From Rhodococcus jostii NBRC 16295 (GTDB lineage Bacteria > Actinomycetota > Actinomycetes > Mycobacteriales > Mycobacteriaceae): a stretch of DNA of 34,174 nucleotides. The stretch's first letter is position 1. Every line of letters starts with the position of its first letter. The notes under the pieces were generated by a model. The model did not search any database. It worked only from the letters and a program-made list of their open reading frames with translations, and was not told where the DNA came from. The DNA is taken from positions 1 to 34,174 of the forward strand of contig NZ_BCWY01000090.1 in the NCBI RefSeq assembly GCF_001894825.1, in the 5' to 3' direction. This document shows positions 1-8,063 of the stretch, one piece after another. A program made the translations under genes and the position numbers.

Positions 1-657
1 GGGATCACCACCACCAAGCCCGGCTCGGCGATGGCGCCGCTGCCCGGCATCTCCGCGAAGATCGTCGACGACGACGCCAACGAACTCGGCGCCGGCGGCT
101 CCGGCTACCTGGTGCTCGACAAGCCGTGGCCGGCGATGCTCCGCGGCATCTGGGGCGACATGGACCGCTACCGCGAAACCTACTGGTCCCGCTACCCCGA
201 GCAGGGCTGGTACTTCGCCGGCGACGGCGCCAAGTACGACGACGACGGCGCCCTGTGGGTCCTCGGCCGCGTCGACGACGTCATGAACGTCTCCGGGCAC
301 CGCATCTCCACCTCCGAGGTCGAATCCGCCCTCGTCGGCCACCACGGCGTCGCCGAAGCCGCCGTCGTCGGCGCCGCCGACGAAACCACCGGACAGGGCA
401 TCGTCGCGTTCGTCATCCTCCGCGAAGGTGTCGAAAACACCGGCGACACCCTCATCGCCGAACTCAAGGCCGAAGTGTCCCGGGAGATCAGCCCGATCGC
501 CAAGCCCCGCCAGATCACGATCGTCCCCGAACTCCCCAAGACGAGGTCGGGCAAGATCATGCGACGTCTGCTCAAGGACATCGCCGAGGGCCGCGACCTC
601 GGCGACACCTCGACGCTCGTCGACCCCAAGGTCTTCGACGCGATCCGCGGCAAATAG
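1..657 (+). CDS. acs: acetyl-CoA synthetase, C-terminal 218 residues (5' end outside window)
   Basis: AMP-forming acetate-CoA ligase: activates acetate to acetyl-AMP and then acetyl-CoA in the cytoplasm. The reading frame is open from base 1 and begins inside the family-conserved stretch KPGSAMAPLPG. The visible part holds the end of the adenylation domain (GWYFAGDGAKYDDDGALWVLGRVDD, with the hinge Asp in GRVDD), the SGHRIST segment that binds CoA and nucleotide, and the C-terminal motif KTRSGKIMRR. The Lys of SGK is the catalytic lysine that is reversibly acetylated in this family. The C-terminus (LVDPKVFDAI) is intact. A 15-bp stem hairpin follows 14 nt after the stop. Homologues in mycobacteria (Rv3667) sit next to the same downstream block. 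The missing N-terminus would be roughly 430 residues. Confidence 0.95.
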   Translation, partial: GITTTKPGSAMAPLPGISAKIVDDDANELGAGGSGYLVLDKPWPAMLRGIWGDMDRYRETYWSRYPEQGWYFAGDGAKYDDDGALWVLGRVDDVMNVSGHRISTSEVESALVGHHGVAEAAVVGAADETTGQGIVAFVILREGVENTGDTLIAELKAEVSREISPIAKPRQITIVPELPKTRSGKIMRRLLKDIAEGRDLGDTSTLVDPKVFDAIRGK

Positions 658-671
658 GGCGCTCCGCGCCT

Positions 672-713
672 CGTGAGTGGTTGACGAGTCCCTGCACCCG
701 TCAACCACTCACG
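672..713. terminator. bidirectional hairpin terminator, GTGAGT family
   Basis: Perfect 15-bp inverted repeat: arms 672-686 and 699-713, loop 12 nt. It lies between the convergent ends of acs and the cyclase gene. The cyclase stop codon TGA (709-711 on the minus strand) lies inside the arm, in the GTGAGT motif. There is no long T tract. Confidence 0.8.
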
Positions 714-2526
714 GGCGGCGAAGCCGCCACAGCGTCTGCTCCTCGCCGATCCCCTTCAGGCCGGCAGTGAAGACGTCGCACCGGTACTCCGACAGCGCGA
801 GCAGGGCGCCCACCTCCGGGTCCTCGTGCACGGCCCGTGACAGGACGATGTCGCCGCCGTTCGCGCAGCCCTGCACCCGCGCTGCCAGATTGACGGTCGC
901 GCCGAAATAGTCGACGCTGCCGTCGTTGTCGATCATCACCGCGGGCCCCTGGTGCAGCCCGACCTTCAGCGACACCGAGTCGTCCGCACCCAAATGCTTG
1001 CGTCGGAAGTCGTTCCACCCTGACTGCATCGACTCGGCCGCCGCCCAGGCCTCCCTCGCGCCGGCGAACGTCGCCATGACCGCGTCACCCATCTGCTTCA
1101 CGACGCCGCCGTTCTCCCGCACCACCGCGTCACGCAGATACCGGAAATGGCTCTGCACGAACGCGAACGCCCGGACGTCGCCGATACGCTCGTACAGGGC
1201 GGTCGAACCACTCAGATCCGTGAACAGCACCGCCAGGTTCGCGATCCCGATCTCGTCGCCGGGCGCCACCCCCTGATCCGGGAACAGATCCGTGAAACCC
1301 TCGAGCGACATCACGAGAGCACCGGTCGCGGCGGCGTCCTTCCACCGCTCCCGCTCGACCACTATCAGGGCTTCGCCGGGAAGCCGGTTCGCGACGTCGA
1401 GGTGGATCGACCCGTCGGTGACGGGTGCACTGTGCACCCGGAGTTCCCCGGGCCCGCACTCCACCGTCAGCGCCGCACCGGCGGAGCCGACGTCGCAGGA
1501 CACCGGGCTACCCACCTGATAGCAGCGCAGCCGCAGCCACCCGGCGTCGAGGTCGAGCCGCTCGGACCGCTGCTCCCCCGGCTCGAGCCGCAACTGTGCG
1601 ACCACCGACGGTGAATTCGCGGGACCACCGATGCAGTAGCGGGCCCGCTCCGCCCGACGGACAGCCGGGTTGACGTCGAAGCGGATCTCCACCGACCGCG
1701 CCAGGTCCGTGTCGAACGCGATATCGCACGTATCGCAGTGCACCCGGCTCGGCAACTGTCGCAGGCGGCCGGAGTCTTCACGGACGGTCCGGCACACCGG
1801 GCACAGCACGCTCCAGGTCAGGTCCAGCAGACCGCAGTCGGCGGCGTGGAGAAACACGTACAGCAGCTGCATGCGATCGGCTCCCCAGCGGTCCGCCAGT
1901 TCGAACGGCCGCATGCCGGTCACCTCGAGATCGGATCCGGTCCGCAGATGGGATTCCAAGCGCCCGATCAGATTCGGAGAATCGTGCGAACGGGACAGCT
2001 GCGCCGTCCGGAGTTCCAGCCGGCCCGGATCCAGCCGCTCCGGCGGCGGCAGGGCGGGAACGGAGTGCGCCTGCGGATCGCGGTTGTGTTGTTCCAGCGC
2101 GTGCGCGAGCGCCACCGTTTTCCGGATACCCGTGCGTGCCAACACGGTTCTCGCCGCAATCGCCCCGAACCAGGTCCGTGGGACGATTCGCGCGAACACC
2201 TCGACTTCGGTGTCGCCGGCGGCCGGATGAAGGCGGACACCCGTCGAGATCTCCGTCAACGGTCCGCCCGAGAAGCGGCGGAGGACCTGGTAGAAGCGGC
2301 CCTCGATCCACTCGAACGGGAACTCCTCGTATCGCACCCGCCGCCCGTACGACCGGGTTTCCGCCGAATAGTGTCCCTTGCGGCGTCGATCCAATGTCGG
2401 TGCGAAATGCACAGGCGACAGATCGATGTTGCGGTTGAGCCGATCGGTGTCGGCGAGAAACGACCACAGATCCTGCTTCGGCAGCCGGATCCGGGTCTTC
2501 CGGGACAACAGCACGGCTTTCGCCAT
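709..2526 (-). CDS. class III adenylate cyclase with START-like and zinc-ribbon (DUF5939-like) N-terminus
   Basis: 605-residue soluble protein predicted to make cAMP from ATP. Three parts are visible: residues about 1-170, a polyketide-cyclase/START-like fold (KTRIRLPKQDLWSFLADTD); about 180-400, a DUF5939-like region with a CPVC...CDTC zinc ribbon near 240-275; about 425-605, a class III cyclase homology domain. All catalytic positions appear present: metal Asp in LFTDLSG and in KQMGDAVMA, adenine-selecting Lys (KQMGD) and Asp (VDYFG), and transition-state Asn and Arg (VNLAARV). The Lys/Asp pair predicts ATP rather than GTP. No transmembrane segment is seen, so the START-like part may bind a hydrophobic ligand (inference). 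The ATG is preceded at 7 nt by TATAGT and has no Shine-Dalgarno, suggesting a leaderless mRNA. The stop codon lies inside the acs-cyclase terminator palindrome. Confidence 0.88.
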   Translation of the reverse strand: MAKAVLLSRKTRIRLPKQDLWSFLADTDRLNRNIDLSPVHFAPTLDRRRKGHYSAETRSYGRRVRYEEFPFEWIEGRFYQVLRRFSGGPLTEISTGVRLHPAAGDTEVEVFARIVPRTWFGAIAARTVLARTGIRKTVALAHALEQHNRDPQAHSVPALPPPERLDPGRLELRTAQLSRSHDSPNLIGRLESHLRTGSDLEVTGMRPFELADRWGADRMQLLYVFLHAADCGLLDLTWSVLCPVCRTVREDSGRLRQLPSRVHCDTCDIAFDTDLARSVEIRFDVNPAVRRAERARYCIGGPANSPSVVAQLRLEPGEQRSERLDLDAGWLRLRCYQVGSPVSCDVGSAGAALTVECGPGELRVHSAPVTDGSIHLDVANRLPGEALIVVERERWKDAAATGALVMSLEGFTDLFPDQGVAPGDEIGIANLAVLFTDLSGSTALYERIGDVRAFAFVQSHFRYLRDAVVRENGGVVKQMGDAVMATFAGAREAWAAAESMQSGWNDFRRKHLGADDSVSLKVGLHQGPAVMIDNDGSVDYFGATVNLAARVQGCANGGDIVLSRAVHEDPEVGALLALSEYRCDVFTAGLKGIGEEQTLWRLRRP

Positions 2527-2533
2527 GCATGAA

Positions 2534-2539
2534 ACTATA
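2534..2539 (-). promoter_or_regulatory. -10 hexamer TATAGT of cyclase gene, leaderless arrangement
   Basis: TATAGT lies 7 nt before the ATG at 2526, placing the predicted transcription start at the A of the ATG. A -35 at standard spacing would fall in the hairpin at 2555-2596, so this promoter sits against the terminator of the upstream MFS gene. Confidence 0.55.
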
Positions 2540-2554
2540 GGCCGCTGCGCGGCT

Positions 2555-2596
2555 CGTGAGTGGTTGACGAGTGCAGAGACTCGTCAACCACTCACG
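2555..2596. terminator. hairpin terminator after MFS gene, GTGAGT family
   Basis: Perfect 18-bp inverted repeat: arms 2555-2572 and 2579-2596, loop of 6 nt. It starts 4 nt after the MFS stop codon. The outer 15 bp are identical to the palindrome at 672-713. Confidence 0.85.
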
Positions 2597-2600
2597 GGGG

Positions 2601-3986
2601 CTACGCCCCTACGTCGTCGAGCGATTGGTCGCGCGTCTCGCGCATGACGAGCAACGCGACGAACGTGAGCGCGGCGGCGATCAGCAGGTAGATACCCACC
2701 CAGCCGACGCCGTAGGTGGTGGCGAGCCAGGTGGCGATGAACGGGGCCACGGCGGCACCCAGGATGCTCGCGGTGTTGTACGCGATCCCCGAACCGGTGT
2801 ACCGCACGTTGGTCGGGAACAGCTCGGGCAGAACGGCGCTCATCGGACCGAAGGTCATGCCCATCAACAACATTCCGATGGCGAGAAACGCGAGCATCCG
2901 GGCGTTGCCCATGCCTTCCTGGTTCAGCATCACGCCGAACGTGAGGCCGAACACCATGATCAGTGCGGTGATGGTCAGCAGCGTGATGCGGCGACCATAG
3001 CGGTCGGCCAGCCACCCCGACACGGGGACGGCGGCCGCGAAGAACAGGACCGCGATCAGCTGGAGGACCAGGAAGTCGGCGTATTGGAAGCCGGCGCCGG
3101 TGCCGCCCTGAGCCGGGGTCTTGCCGGTGCCGTAGCTGAGCACCCAGGTGGTCATGATGTAGAACAGCGTGTAGGTGGCGAGCATGACGAACGTGCCGAT
3201 GATCAGGTGACGCCAGCTGGTCTTCAACACCTCGGCCAGCGGGGTCTTCACCTTCTCGCCCCGCTCCACGGCGCGGGCGAAGACGGGCGTCTCCTCGAGC
3301 TTCAGCCGCACGTACAGACCGATCATCACCATGATCGCGCTGAGCAGGAACGGGATACGCCAACCCCAGCTGAGGAACGCGCCGTCCAGGTCGGGGCTGC
3401 CGTTGTCGTGGTCCAGGAACAGCGTGATGATCAGGAACAGCCCGTTGGCCAGGAAGAATCCGATCGGCGCGCCGAGCTGCGGCCACATCGCCGCCCAGGC
3501 CCGCTTGCCCTTCTGCGCGGTCTCGGTCGCGAGCAACGCCGCGCCGCTCCACTCCCCACCCAGCCCGAGGCCCTGGCAGAACCGCATCAACGCCAGCAGC
3601 GCGGGCGCGACGATGCCGATCTGGTGGTACGTCGGCAGCAGGCCGATCACGAACGTGGCGATGCCCATCGTGAGGAGCGAGCCGACGAGCGTCGTCTTAC
3701 GTCCGATGCGGTCGCCGAAGTGACCGAACAGGATCGAGCCCAGGGGCCGGGCGACGAAGGCGAGACCGAACGTGGCGAGGGACGCCAGCAGGGCGGTGGT
3801 GCCGTTTCCCTTGGGGAAGAACAGGTGTGGGAACACGGACACGGCCGCGGTGGCATAGATGTAGAAGTCGTAGAACTCGATGGACGTCCCCACCATGCTC
3901 GCGACGACGATCCGGCTTCTGGGTACGCCGGCGACGGTGACCCCGTCGTCCGGTTCTGGCTTCGACGTATCGACGGCACTGCTCAC
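2601..3986 (-). CDS. MFS transporter, metabolite:H+ symporter (MHS) family
   Basis: 461-residue inner-membrane carrier with about 12 hydrophobic segments. The N-terminal TSIEFYDFYIYA segment, the loop 2-3 signature GHFGDRIGRKTTL and the loop FCQGLGLGGEWSGAAL are typical of the MHS branch (KgtP, ProP, ShiA relatives), which imports small organic acids, betaines or shikimate with protons. The substrate cannot be read from sequence. The start is GTG with AGGAG 10 nt upstream, so this gene is conventionally led. It is transcribed toward the cyclase gene, separated by the 18-bp terminator, and divergently from nhaA. It lacks catabolic neighbours that would suggest a substrate. Confidence 0.9.
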   Translation of the reverse strand: MSSAVDTSKPEPDDGVTVAGVPRSRIVVASMVGTSIEFYDFYIYATAAVSVFPHLFFPKGNGTTALLASLATFGLAFVARPLGSILFGHFGDRIGRKTTLVGSLLTMGIATFVIGLLPTYHQIGIVAPALLALMRFCQGLGLGGEWSGAALLATETAQKGKRAWAAMWPQLGAPIGFFLANGLFLIITLFLDHDNGSPDLDGAFLSWGWRIPFLLSAIMVMIGLYVRLKLEETPVFARAVERGEKVKTPLAEVLKTSWRHLIIGTFVMLATYTLFYIMTTWVLSYGTGKTPAQGGTGAGFQYADFLVLQLIAVLFFAAAVPVSGWLADRYGRRITLLTITALIMVFGLTFGVMLNQEGMGNARMLAFLAIGMLLMGMTFGPMSAVLPELFPTNVRYTGSGIAYNTASILGAAVAPFIATWLATTYGVGWVGIYLLIAAALTFVALLVMRETRDQSLDDVGA

Positions 3987-4164
3987 TCGACTTACTCCTG
4001 CACGATGCTATTTCAACTATTGGGACGAGAGTCCATTCCTTAGGAATTGAACACCTCGTGTCTTTCGCTTGGCAAATTGGATAAGCTCTTCTCGGTGCGC
4101 CGGGAAGTCTGGTCGGCAGAGCAATTGCCGTACCCGGACGACAAATCGAAAGCGAGCGACCCTC

Positions 4165-5400
4165 GTGACCCAGCCCCTCCGCTCCGAACTCTCCCGCTAC
4201 CTCCGCACCGAGACCGTCGGCGGTTCGATCCTGCTCGTCGCCGCCGCCGTGGCCCTGGTCTGGGCGAACTCCCCCGTCTCGGACTCCTACTTCGCACTCC
4301 GCGACTGGGAGATCGGGCCGGCGGCACTCCACCTGAATCTGACGGTCGGGACGTGGGCGCAGGACGGGCTGCTCGCGATCTTCTTCTTCGTCGCCGGCCT
4401 GGAACTGAAGCGGGAACTGGTGGTGGGCGAACTCGCCGACCGCAAGCGCGCCCTGCTCCCGATCATCGCGGCCTGCGGCGGCGTGGTGGTGCCGGCGATC
4501 ATCGCGGCGTCGATCGGCGCCGGAACACCCGGCATGGACCGGGGATGGGCCATCCCCGTCGCCACCGACATCGCGTTCGCACTGGGAGTGCTCGCGCTGA
4601 CCGGATCTCGTATCCCGGCGAGCGCCCGCGTGTTCCTCCTCAGCCTGGCCGTCGTCGACGACCTCCTCGCGATCGTGCTCATCGCGGTGCTGTTCACCAG
4701 CTCGATCGCCCTGCTGTGGCTGCTCGGCGCCGCCCTCTGCCTGGCCGTCTACGCGTTCGCTCAGCACCGGCGCATCACCACGCCGCTGCTCTATGTTCCG
4801 CTCGCGCTGCTCACCTGGTACTGCATGCACGACGCCGGAATCCACGCGACGCTGGCCGGTGTCGCCCTCGGCCTCCTCACCCGCGTGCGGCGCGACCCCG
4901 GGGAGCGCGAGGCCCCCGGCGCACGCCTCGAGCACCGCATCCAACCGCTGTCGGCCGGCGTCTGCGTTCCCCTGTTCGCCCTCTTCGCGTCCGGCGTGGC
5001 GCTGAGCAGCGAACTCCTCGGGCAGCTCTTCACCAACCCCATCTCGCAGTCCGTCATCGCGGGACTCCTCGTCGGCAAGACCGTCGGCATCTTCGGCATC
5101 TCCTGGCTCGCGATCCGCCTGGGCATCGCGAAGAAACCGCGTGCACTGGGGTTCCGCGACATGTTTGCCCTCTCAGTGCTCGGCGCGATCGGGTTCACCG
5201 TTAGCCTTCTCGTAGCGGATCTCGCGCTTGCGGGGATCGGTGACGGCAGCGAGGCCGAAATAGCTAAGGTCGCGGTGCTCGTGACATCGTTGACAGCGTC
5301 GCTGATCGGATCAGCGTTACTGTGGCGACGCGGTCGGGTCCATGCGGCCCGGAATGATGACTCGGAAGTGCAAGAGCTACCTGGAGGGGTCGACAAGTGA
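4165..5400 (+). CDS. nhaA: Na+/H+ antiporter NhaA
   Basis: 411-residue membrane antiporter that expels Na+ (or Li+) in exchange for protons. Family-defining residues are visible: ATDIAFALGVLALTG (Asp equivalent to E. coli D133), LAVVDDLLAIVLIAV (the D163-D164 pair that binds the ions), and LLVGKTVGIFG (Lys equivalent to K300). I chose the GTG at 4165 (MTQPLRSELSRYL) because the family alignment begins about here. An in-frame TTG at 4069 would add 32 residues of non-membrane, low-quality sequence. No strong Shine-Dalgarno is seen for either start. The stop overlaps the start of the next gene by 4 nt (GTGA), implying translational coupling. It is absent from the corresponding mycobacterial locus as I recall it. 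Confidence 0.9.
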   Translation: MTQPLRSELSRYLRTETVGGSILLVAAAVALVWANSPVSDSYFALRDWEIGPAALHLNLTVGTWAQDGLLAIFFFVAGLELKRELVVGELADRKRALLPIIAACGGVVVPAIIAASIGAGTPGMDRGWAIPVATDIAFALGVLALTGSRIPASARVFLLSLAVVDDLLAIVLIAVLFTSSIALLWLLGAALCLAVYAFAQHRRITTPLLYVPLALLTWYCMHDAGIHATLAGVALGLLTRVRRDPGEREAPGARLEHRIQPLSAGVCVPLFALFASGVALSSELLGQLFTNPISQSVIAGLLVGKTVGIFGISWLAIRLGIAKKPRALGFRDMFALSVLGAIGFTVSLLVADLALAGIGDGSEAEIAKVAVLVTSLTASLIGSALLWRRGRVHAARNDDSEVQELPGGVDK

Positions 5401-5921
5401 GCATCACTCACGGCAAGGGAGACAGCCCGCGTTACACGGGAGACGGGGTGCCGAACACGGTGTCGTCGATCCCGCTGACGGACGTGGACGCTCGGACATC
5501 CGGCGAGGCGAGCCTCGGCACGCTGGTCAAGCATGCGACCGCGCAGGTGTCCACCCTGGTTCGCGCCGAGGTCGAGCTCGCCAAGGCCGAGGTCACCGGT
5601 GAGGTCAAGAAGGGTCTGCAGGGCAGCCTGTTCTTCATCCTCGCGTTCACCGTGCTGCTGTTCAGCTCGTTCTTCTTCTTCTTCTTCCTCGCCGAACTCC
5701 TCGACGTGTGGATCGCCCGCTGGCTGGCGTTCCTGATCGTCTTCCTGATCATGGTCGTGGTGACGGCGATACTCGCCCTGCTCGGCTACATGCGGGTGCG
5801 CAAGCTACGGGCGCCCGAGAAGACCATCGACTCCCTGAAGCAGGCCAAGACGGTCCTTCCGACGTCGTACTCGGATGCGGAAGCCCATCTCGCATCGTCC
5901 AGCGGACGTCACGCGCGGTAA
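5397..5921 (+). CDS. holin-like superfamily III membrane protein (Phage_holin_3_6 type), Rv3669-like
   Basis: 174 residues. Residues about 1-70 are cytoplasmic, with an amphipathic helix (LVKHATAQVSTLVRAEVELA) typical of PF07332. Two long hydrophobic segments follow (about 78-103, including a run of seven Phe, and 108-135), then a basic and helical tail. GTG start at 5397 overlaps the nhaA stop and has a good Shine-Dalgarno (GGAGGGG near 5382). Despite the family name, nothing phage-like surrounds it. The family is a chromosomal actinobacterial membrane protein of unknown role. Its position next to the ephE-like gene matches the mycobacterial order. Confidence 0.85.
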   Translation: MSITHGKGDSPRYTGDGVPNTVSSIPLTDVDARTSGEASLGTLVKHATAQVSTLVRAEVELAKAEVTGEVKKGLQGSLFFILAFTVLLFSSFFFFFFLAELLDVWIARWLAFLIVFLIMVVVTAILALLGYMRVRKLRAPEKTIDSLKQAKTVLPTSYSDAEAHLASSSGRHAR

Positions 5922-5930
5922 TTCGCTCCG

Positions 5931-6869
5931 GTGGCACCACCCGATCCGTCAACCGTCCGTTTCGACGGCCCCTGGATTCATCGCGACATCCATGCCAACG
6001 GAATCCGATTCCACACCGTCGAGGTCGGCGCATCCGCACCGGATGCGCCGCTGGTCGTCCTGCTGCACGGTTTCGCAGACTTCTGGTGGTCGTGGCGCCA
6101 TCAGCTGACGGCGCTGTCGGCCCAGGGGTATCGGGCCGTCGCCGTCGACCTCCGCGGCTACGGCGATTCCGACAAACCGCCGCGCGGCTACGACGGGTGG
6201 ACGCTTGCCGGTGACATCGCCGGCCTGATCCGGGCCATGGGCTACGGCGAGGCGACCCTCGTCGGGCACGCCGACGGCGGCCTGGTCTGCTGGGCCACGG
6301 CTGTCCTCCACGCCCGGCTCGTCCGGTCGATCGCGCTGGTCAGCTCACCGCATCCCCTCGCACTGAAGCAGGCCGTCCTCCACGACCGGTACCAGCGCAA
6401 GGCCCTGCTGCCCTCGTTCGTGTCCTGCCAGGTGCCGTGGCGACCCGAACGTCGCCTCACCCGGGACAACGGGTCGGAGGTCGAGCGGTTGATCCGTGCA
6501 CGCTCGGGCCCCGCGTGGACGGAGAACCCCGAGTTCGACGTCGTGATGTCGCGGATGCGGTCCGCGATCCAGATTCCCGGCACCGCGCACTGCACCCTGG
6601 AGTACCAGCGGTGGGCGTTCCGCAGTCAGTTCCGGCCGGACGGCAGCCGGTTCATGGCGTCGATGGATCAGACGCTGCGGATCCCCGTCCTGCACCTCCA
6701 CGGCGACCTCGACCCGTACGTGCTCGCGGACACGGTGCGTCGCAGCCACCGCTTCGCACCCACCCAGCAGATGCACACCGTCACCGGTGTCGGCCACTAC
6801 GCGCACTGGGAGGCCCCGGAACGGGTGAACGCCGCCCTGTTCGACCTCGTCGCGCCCCGCACGGTCTGA
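5931..6869 (+). CDS. ephE: alpha/beta-hydrolase fold protein, EphE-like (putative epoxide hydrolase)
   Basis: 312 residues, GTG start, 9 nt after the holin-like stop. The alpha/beta-hydrolase framework is clear: oxyanion motif LLHGFADF (about 45-51), nucleophile elbow VGHADGG (111-117), acid in LHGDLDPYV and terminal His in GVGHYAHWE. In epoxide hydrolases and dehalogenases the elbow reads GHDWG with Asp as nucleophile. Here the nucleophile position is Ala114 and an Asp (115) occurs one residue later, so classical epoxide hydrolysis is doubtful. Closest family by overall pattern and context is M. tuberculosis EphE (Rv3670), which also neighbours marP. It ends only 3 nt from the convergent marP stop, with no hairpin between. 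Confidence 0.85.
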   Translation: MAPPDPSTVRFDGPWIHRDIHANGIRFHTVEVGASAPDAPLVVLLHGFADFWWSWRHQLTALSAQGYRAVAVDLRGYGDSDKPPRGYDGWTLAGDIAGLIRAMGYGEATLVGHADGGLVCWATAVLHARLVRSIALVSSPHPLALKQAVLHDRYQRKALLPSFVSCQVPWRPERRLTRDNGSEVERLIRARSGPAWTENPEFDVVMSRMRSAIQIPGTAHCTLEYQRWAFRSQFRPDGSRFMASMDQTLRIPVLHLHGDLDPYVLADTVRRSHRFAPTQQMHTVTGVGHYAHWEAPERVNAALFDLVAPRTV

Positions 6870-6872
6870 CGC

Positions 6873-8063
6873 TCAGAGGATGCATGCCCCGGTGTCCACG
6901 GCGACGGACGCCCCGCCCGCGGCCTGCAGCTGACGCGACACCTCCGCGGCGGTGAGCACGAACCCGGTGTCACTGTTGTCGACGGCGGCGCCGAACACCA
7001 CCCCGAGCACCTGCCCGTCGCTGTCGACGAGTGGTCCGCCCGAGTTGCCCTGCCGGATCGAACCGCGGACCGTGTACACCTCACGCTGGACCGTGCCCGC
7101 GCGGTAGATGTCGGGGCCGCTGAGGTCCAGGATCTCTCGGACCCGCGCGGCGCTGGCCGTGTACGGTCCGCCGCCCGGGTACCCGAGCACGAGCGCGTTG
7201 TCGCCGGTCTGCGCCGGCTCGGGCGCGAAGTTCAACACGGGGGCGTCCAGTCCGGGCACCTCGAGGATCGCGACGTCGGCGGACGGGTCGAACAACACCA
7301 CCTCGGCGTCCATCGGCCCGTTCGCGGTATCGACGACGATTCCCGCCGTGCCCGCGACCACGTGCGCGTTGGTCATCACCCGGTCGGGCGCGACGACGAA
7401 ACCGGATCCCTCCAGTGCCCGCTGGCAACTCGGGGCCACGCCCCGAATCCGCAGCACGCTCGACTGCAGCGAGGACGCGACGGGGCTCTGCAGCACGCTG
7501 GCGTCCGGGGGGTCGACGGTCGTGATGGGGGTGCGCCCGAACGGCCCGATGACGTCGGGAAGCCCGGACGTGTCGAGCAGTGCCGTGAATTCGGTGGGCA
7601 GTTGCCGCATCCAGGCGGGCGCGATGTTGTCGACCGTTTCGAGCACGCTCGACCCGCGCACAGCGGCAGCCAGCTGGGGCTGGGACGACGACGTGAGCGG
7701 GATCGCCAGCAGCCAGGCCGCGATGAACACCGCGACGGCCTGCACGCAGGCCCCGATCACGCTGTCCACGGAGCGGGCGACCGGACTGTGCATGCTTCCC
7801 CGCGCGGCCCGGCCCAGCACCATGCCCGCCACTTCGCCGATGATCACCAGGACGACGATCAGGGCGATGCCGACCAGCACGCGGCCGCGGCCCTCGTCGA
7901 CGTGCACGAGCACGTGCGGGGCGATCAGGATGCCCGCCACCGCACCGAGCACCACCCCGATGAACGCGAGCACCGACGCCACGGCGCCCTGTCGCCAACC
8001 GGAGGTCGCGGCGACGAAGGCGATCAGGACGATCGCGAGGTCGATCCAGCGCGACCCGGTCAT
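6873..8063 (-). CDS. marP: membrane serine protease MarP (acid-resistance periplasmic protease)
   Basis: 396 residues, close to the 397 of M. tuberculosis MarP (Rv3671c), which is needed to maintain pH homeostasis and survive acid. Four hydrophobic segments lie in residues 1-125 (CvpA/colicin-V-like part), followed by a linker and a trypsin-like protease domain. The catalytic triad is His234 (TNAHVVAG), Asp263 (SADVAIL) and Ser341 (QGNSGGPL). Cys213 and Cys394 match the regulatory disulfide pair reported for the homologue, so redox control of activity is likely. The ATG at 8063 overlaps the Nudix stop (ATGA). It is the last gene of the nth-tlpA-nudix-marP operon. Confidence 0.95.
   Translation of the reverse strand: MTGSRWIDLAIVLIAFVAATSGWRQGAVASVLAFIGVVLGAVAGILIAPHVLVHVDEGRGRVLVGIALIVVLVIIGEVAGMVLGRAARGSMHSPVARSVDSVIGACVQAVAVFIAAWLLAIPLTSSSQPQLAAAVRGSSVLETVDNIAPAWMRQLPTEFTALLDTSGLPDVIGPFGRTPITTVDPPDASVLQSPVASSLQSSVLRIRGVAPSCQRALEGSGFVVAPDRVMTNAHVVAGTAGIVVDTANGPMDAEVVLFDPSADVAILEVPGLDAPVLNFAPEPAQTGDNALVLGYPGGGPYTASAARVREILDLSGPDIYRAGTVQREVYTVRGSIRQGNSGGPLVDSDGQVLGVVFGAAVDNSDTGFVLTAAEVSRQLQAAGGASVAVDTGACIL

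Noticed and set aside
126..770. Long open frames overlapping the acs end and many other genes on alternative frames or strands.
   Set aside because: Arg/Pro/Ala-rich translations typical of shadow frames in high-GC coding DNA; no ribosome site or recognisable domain.
4069..4164. Longer NhaA start at an in-frame TTG.
   Set aside because: The added 32 residues are rich in Cys, Ser and Arg, are unlike NhaA N-termini, and have no ribosome site.
5397..5921. Prophage remnant suggested by the holin family name.
   Set aside because: No other phage-like gene is near, and the family is a conserved chromosomal protein at this locus.
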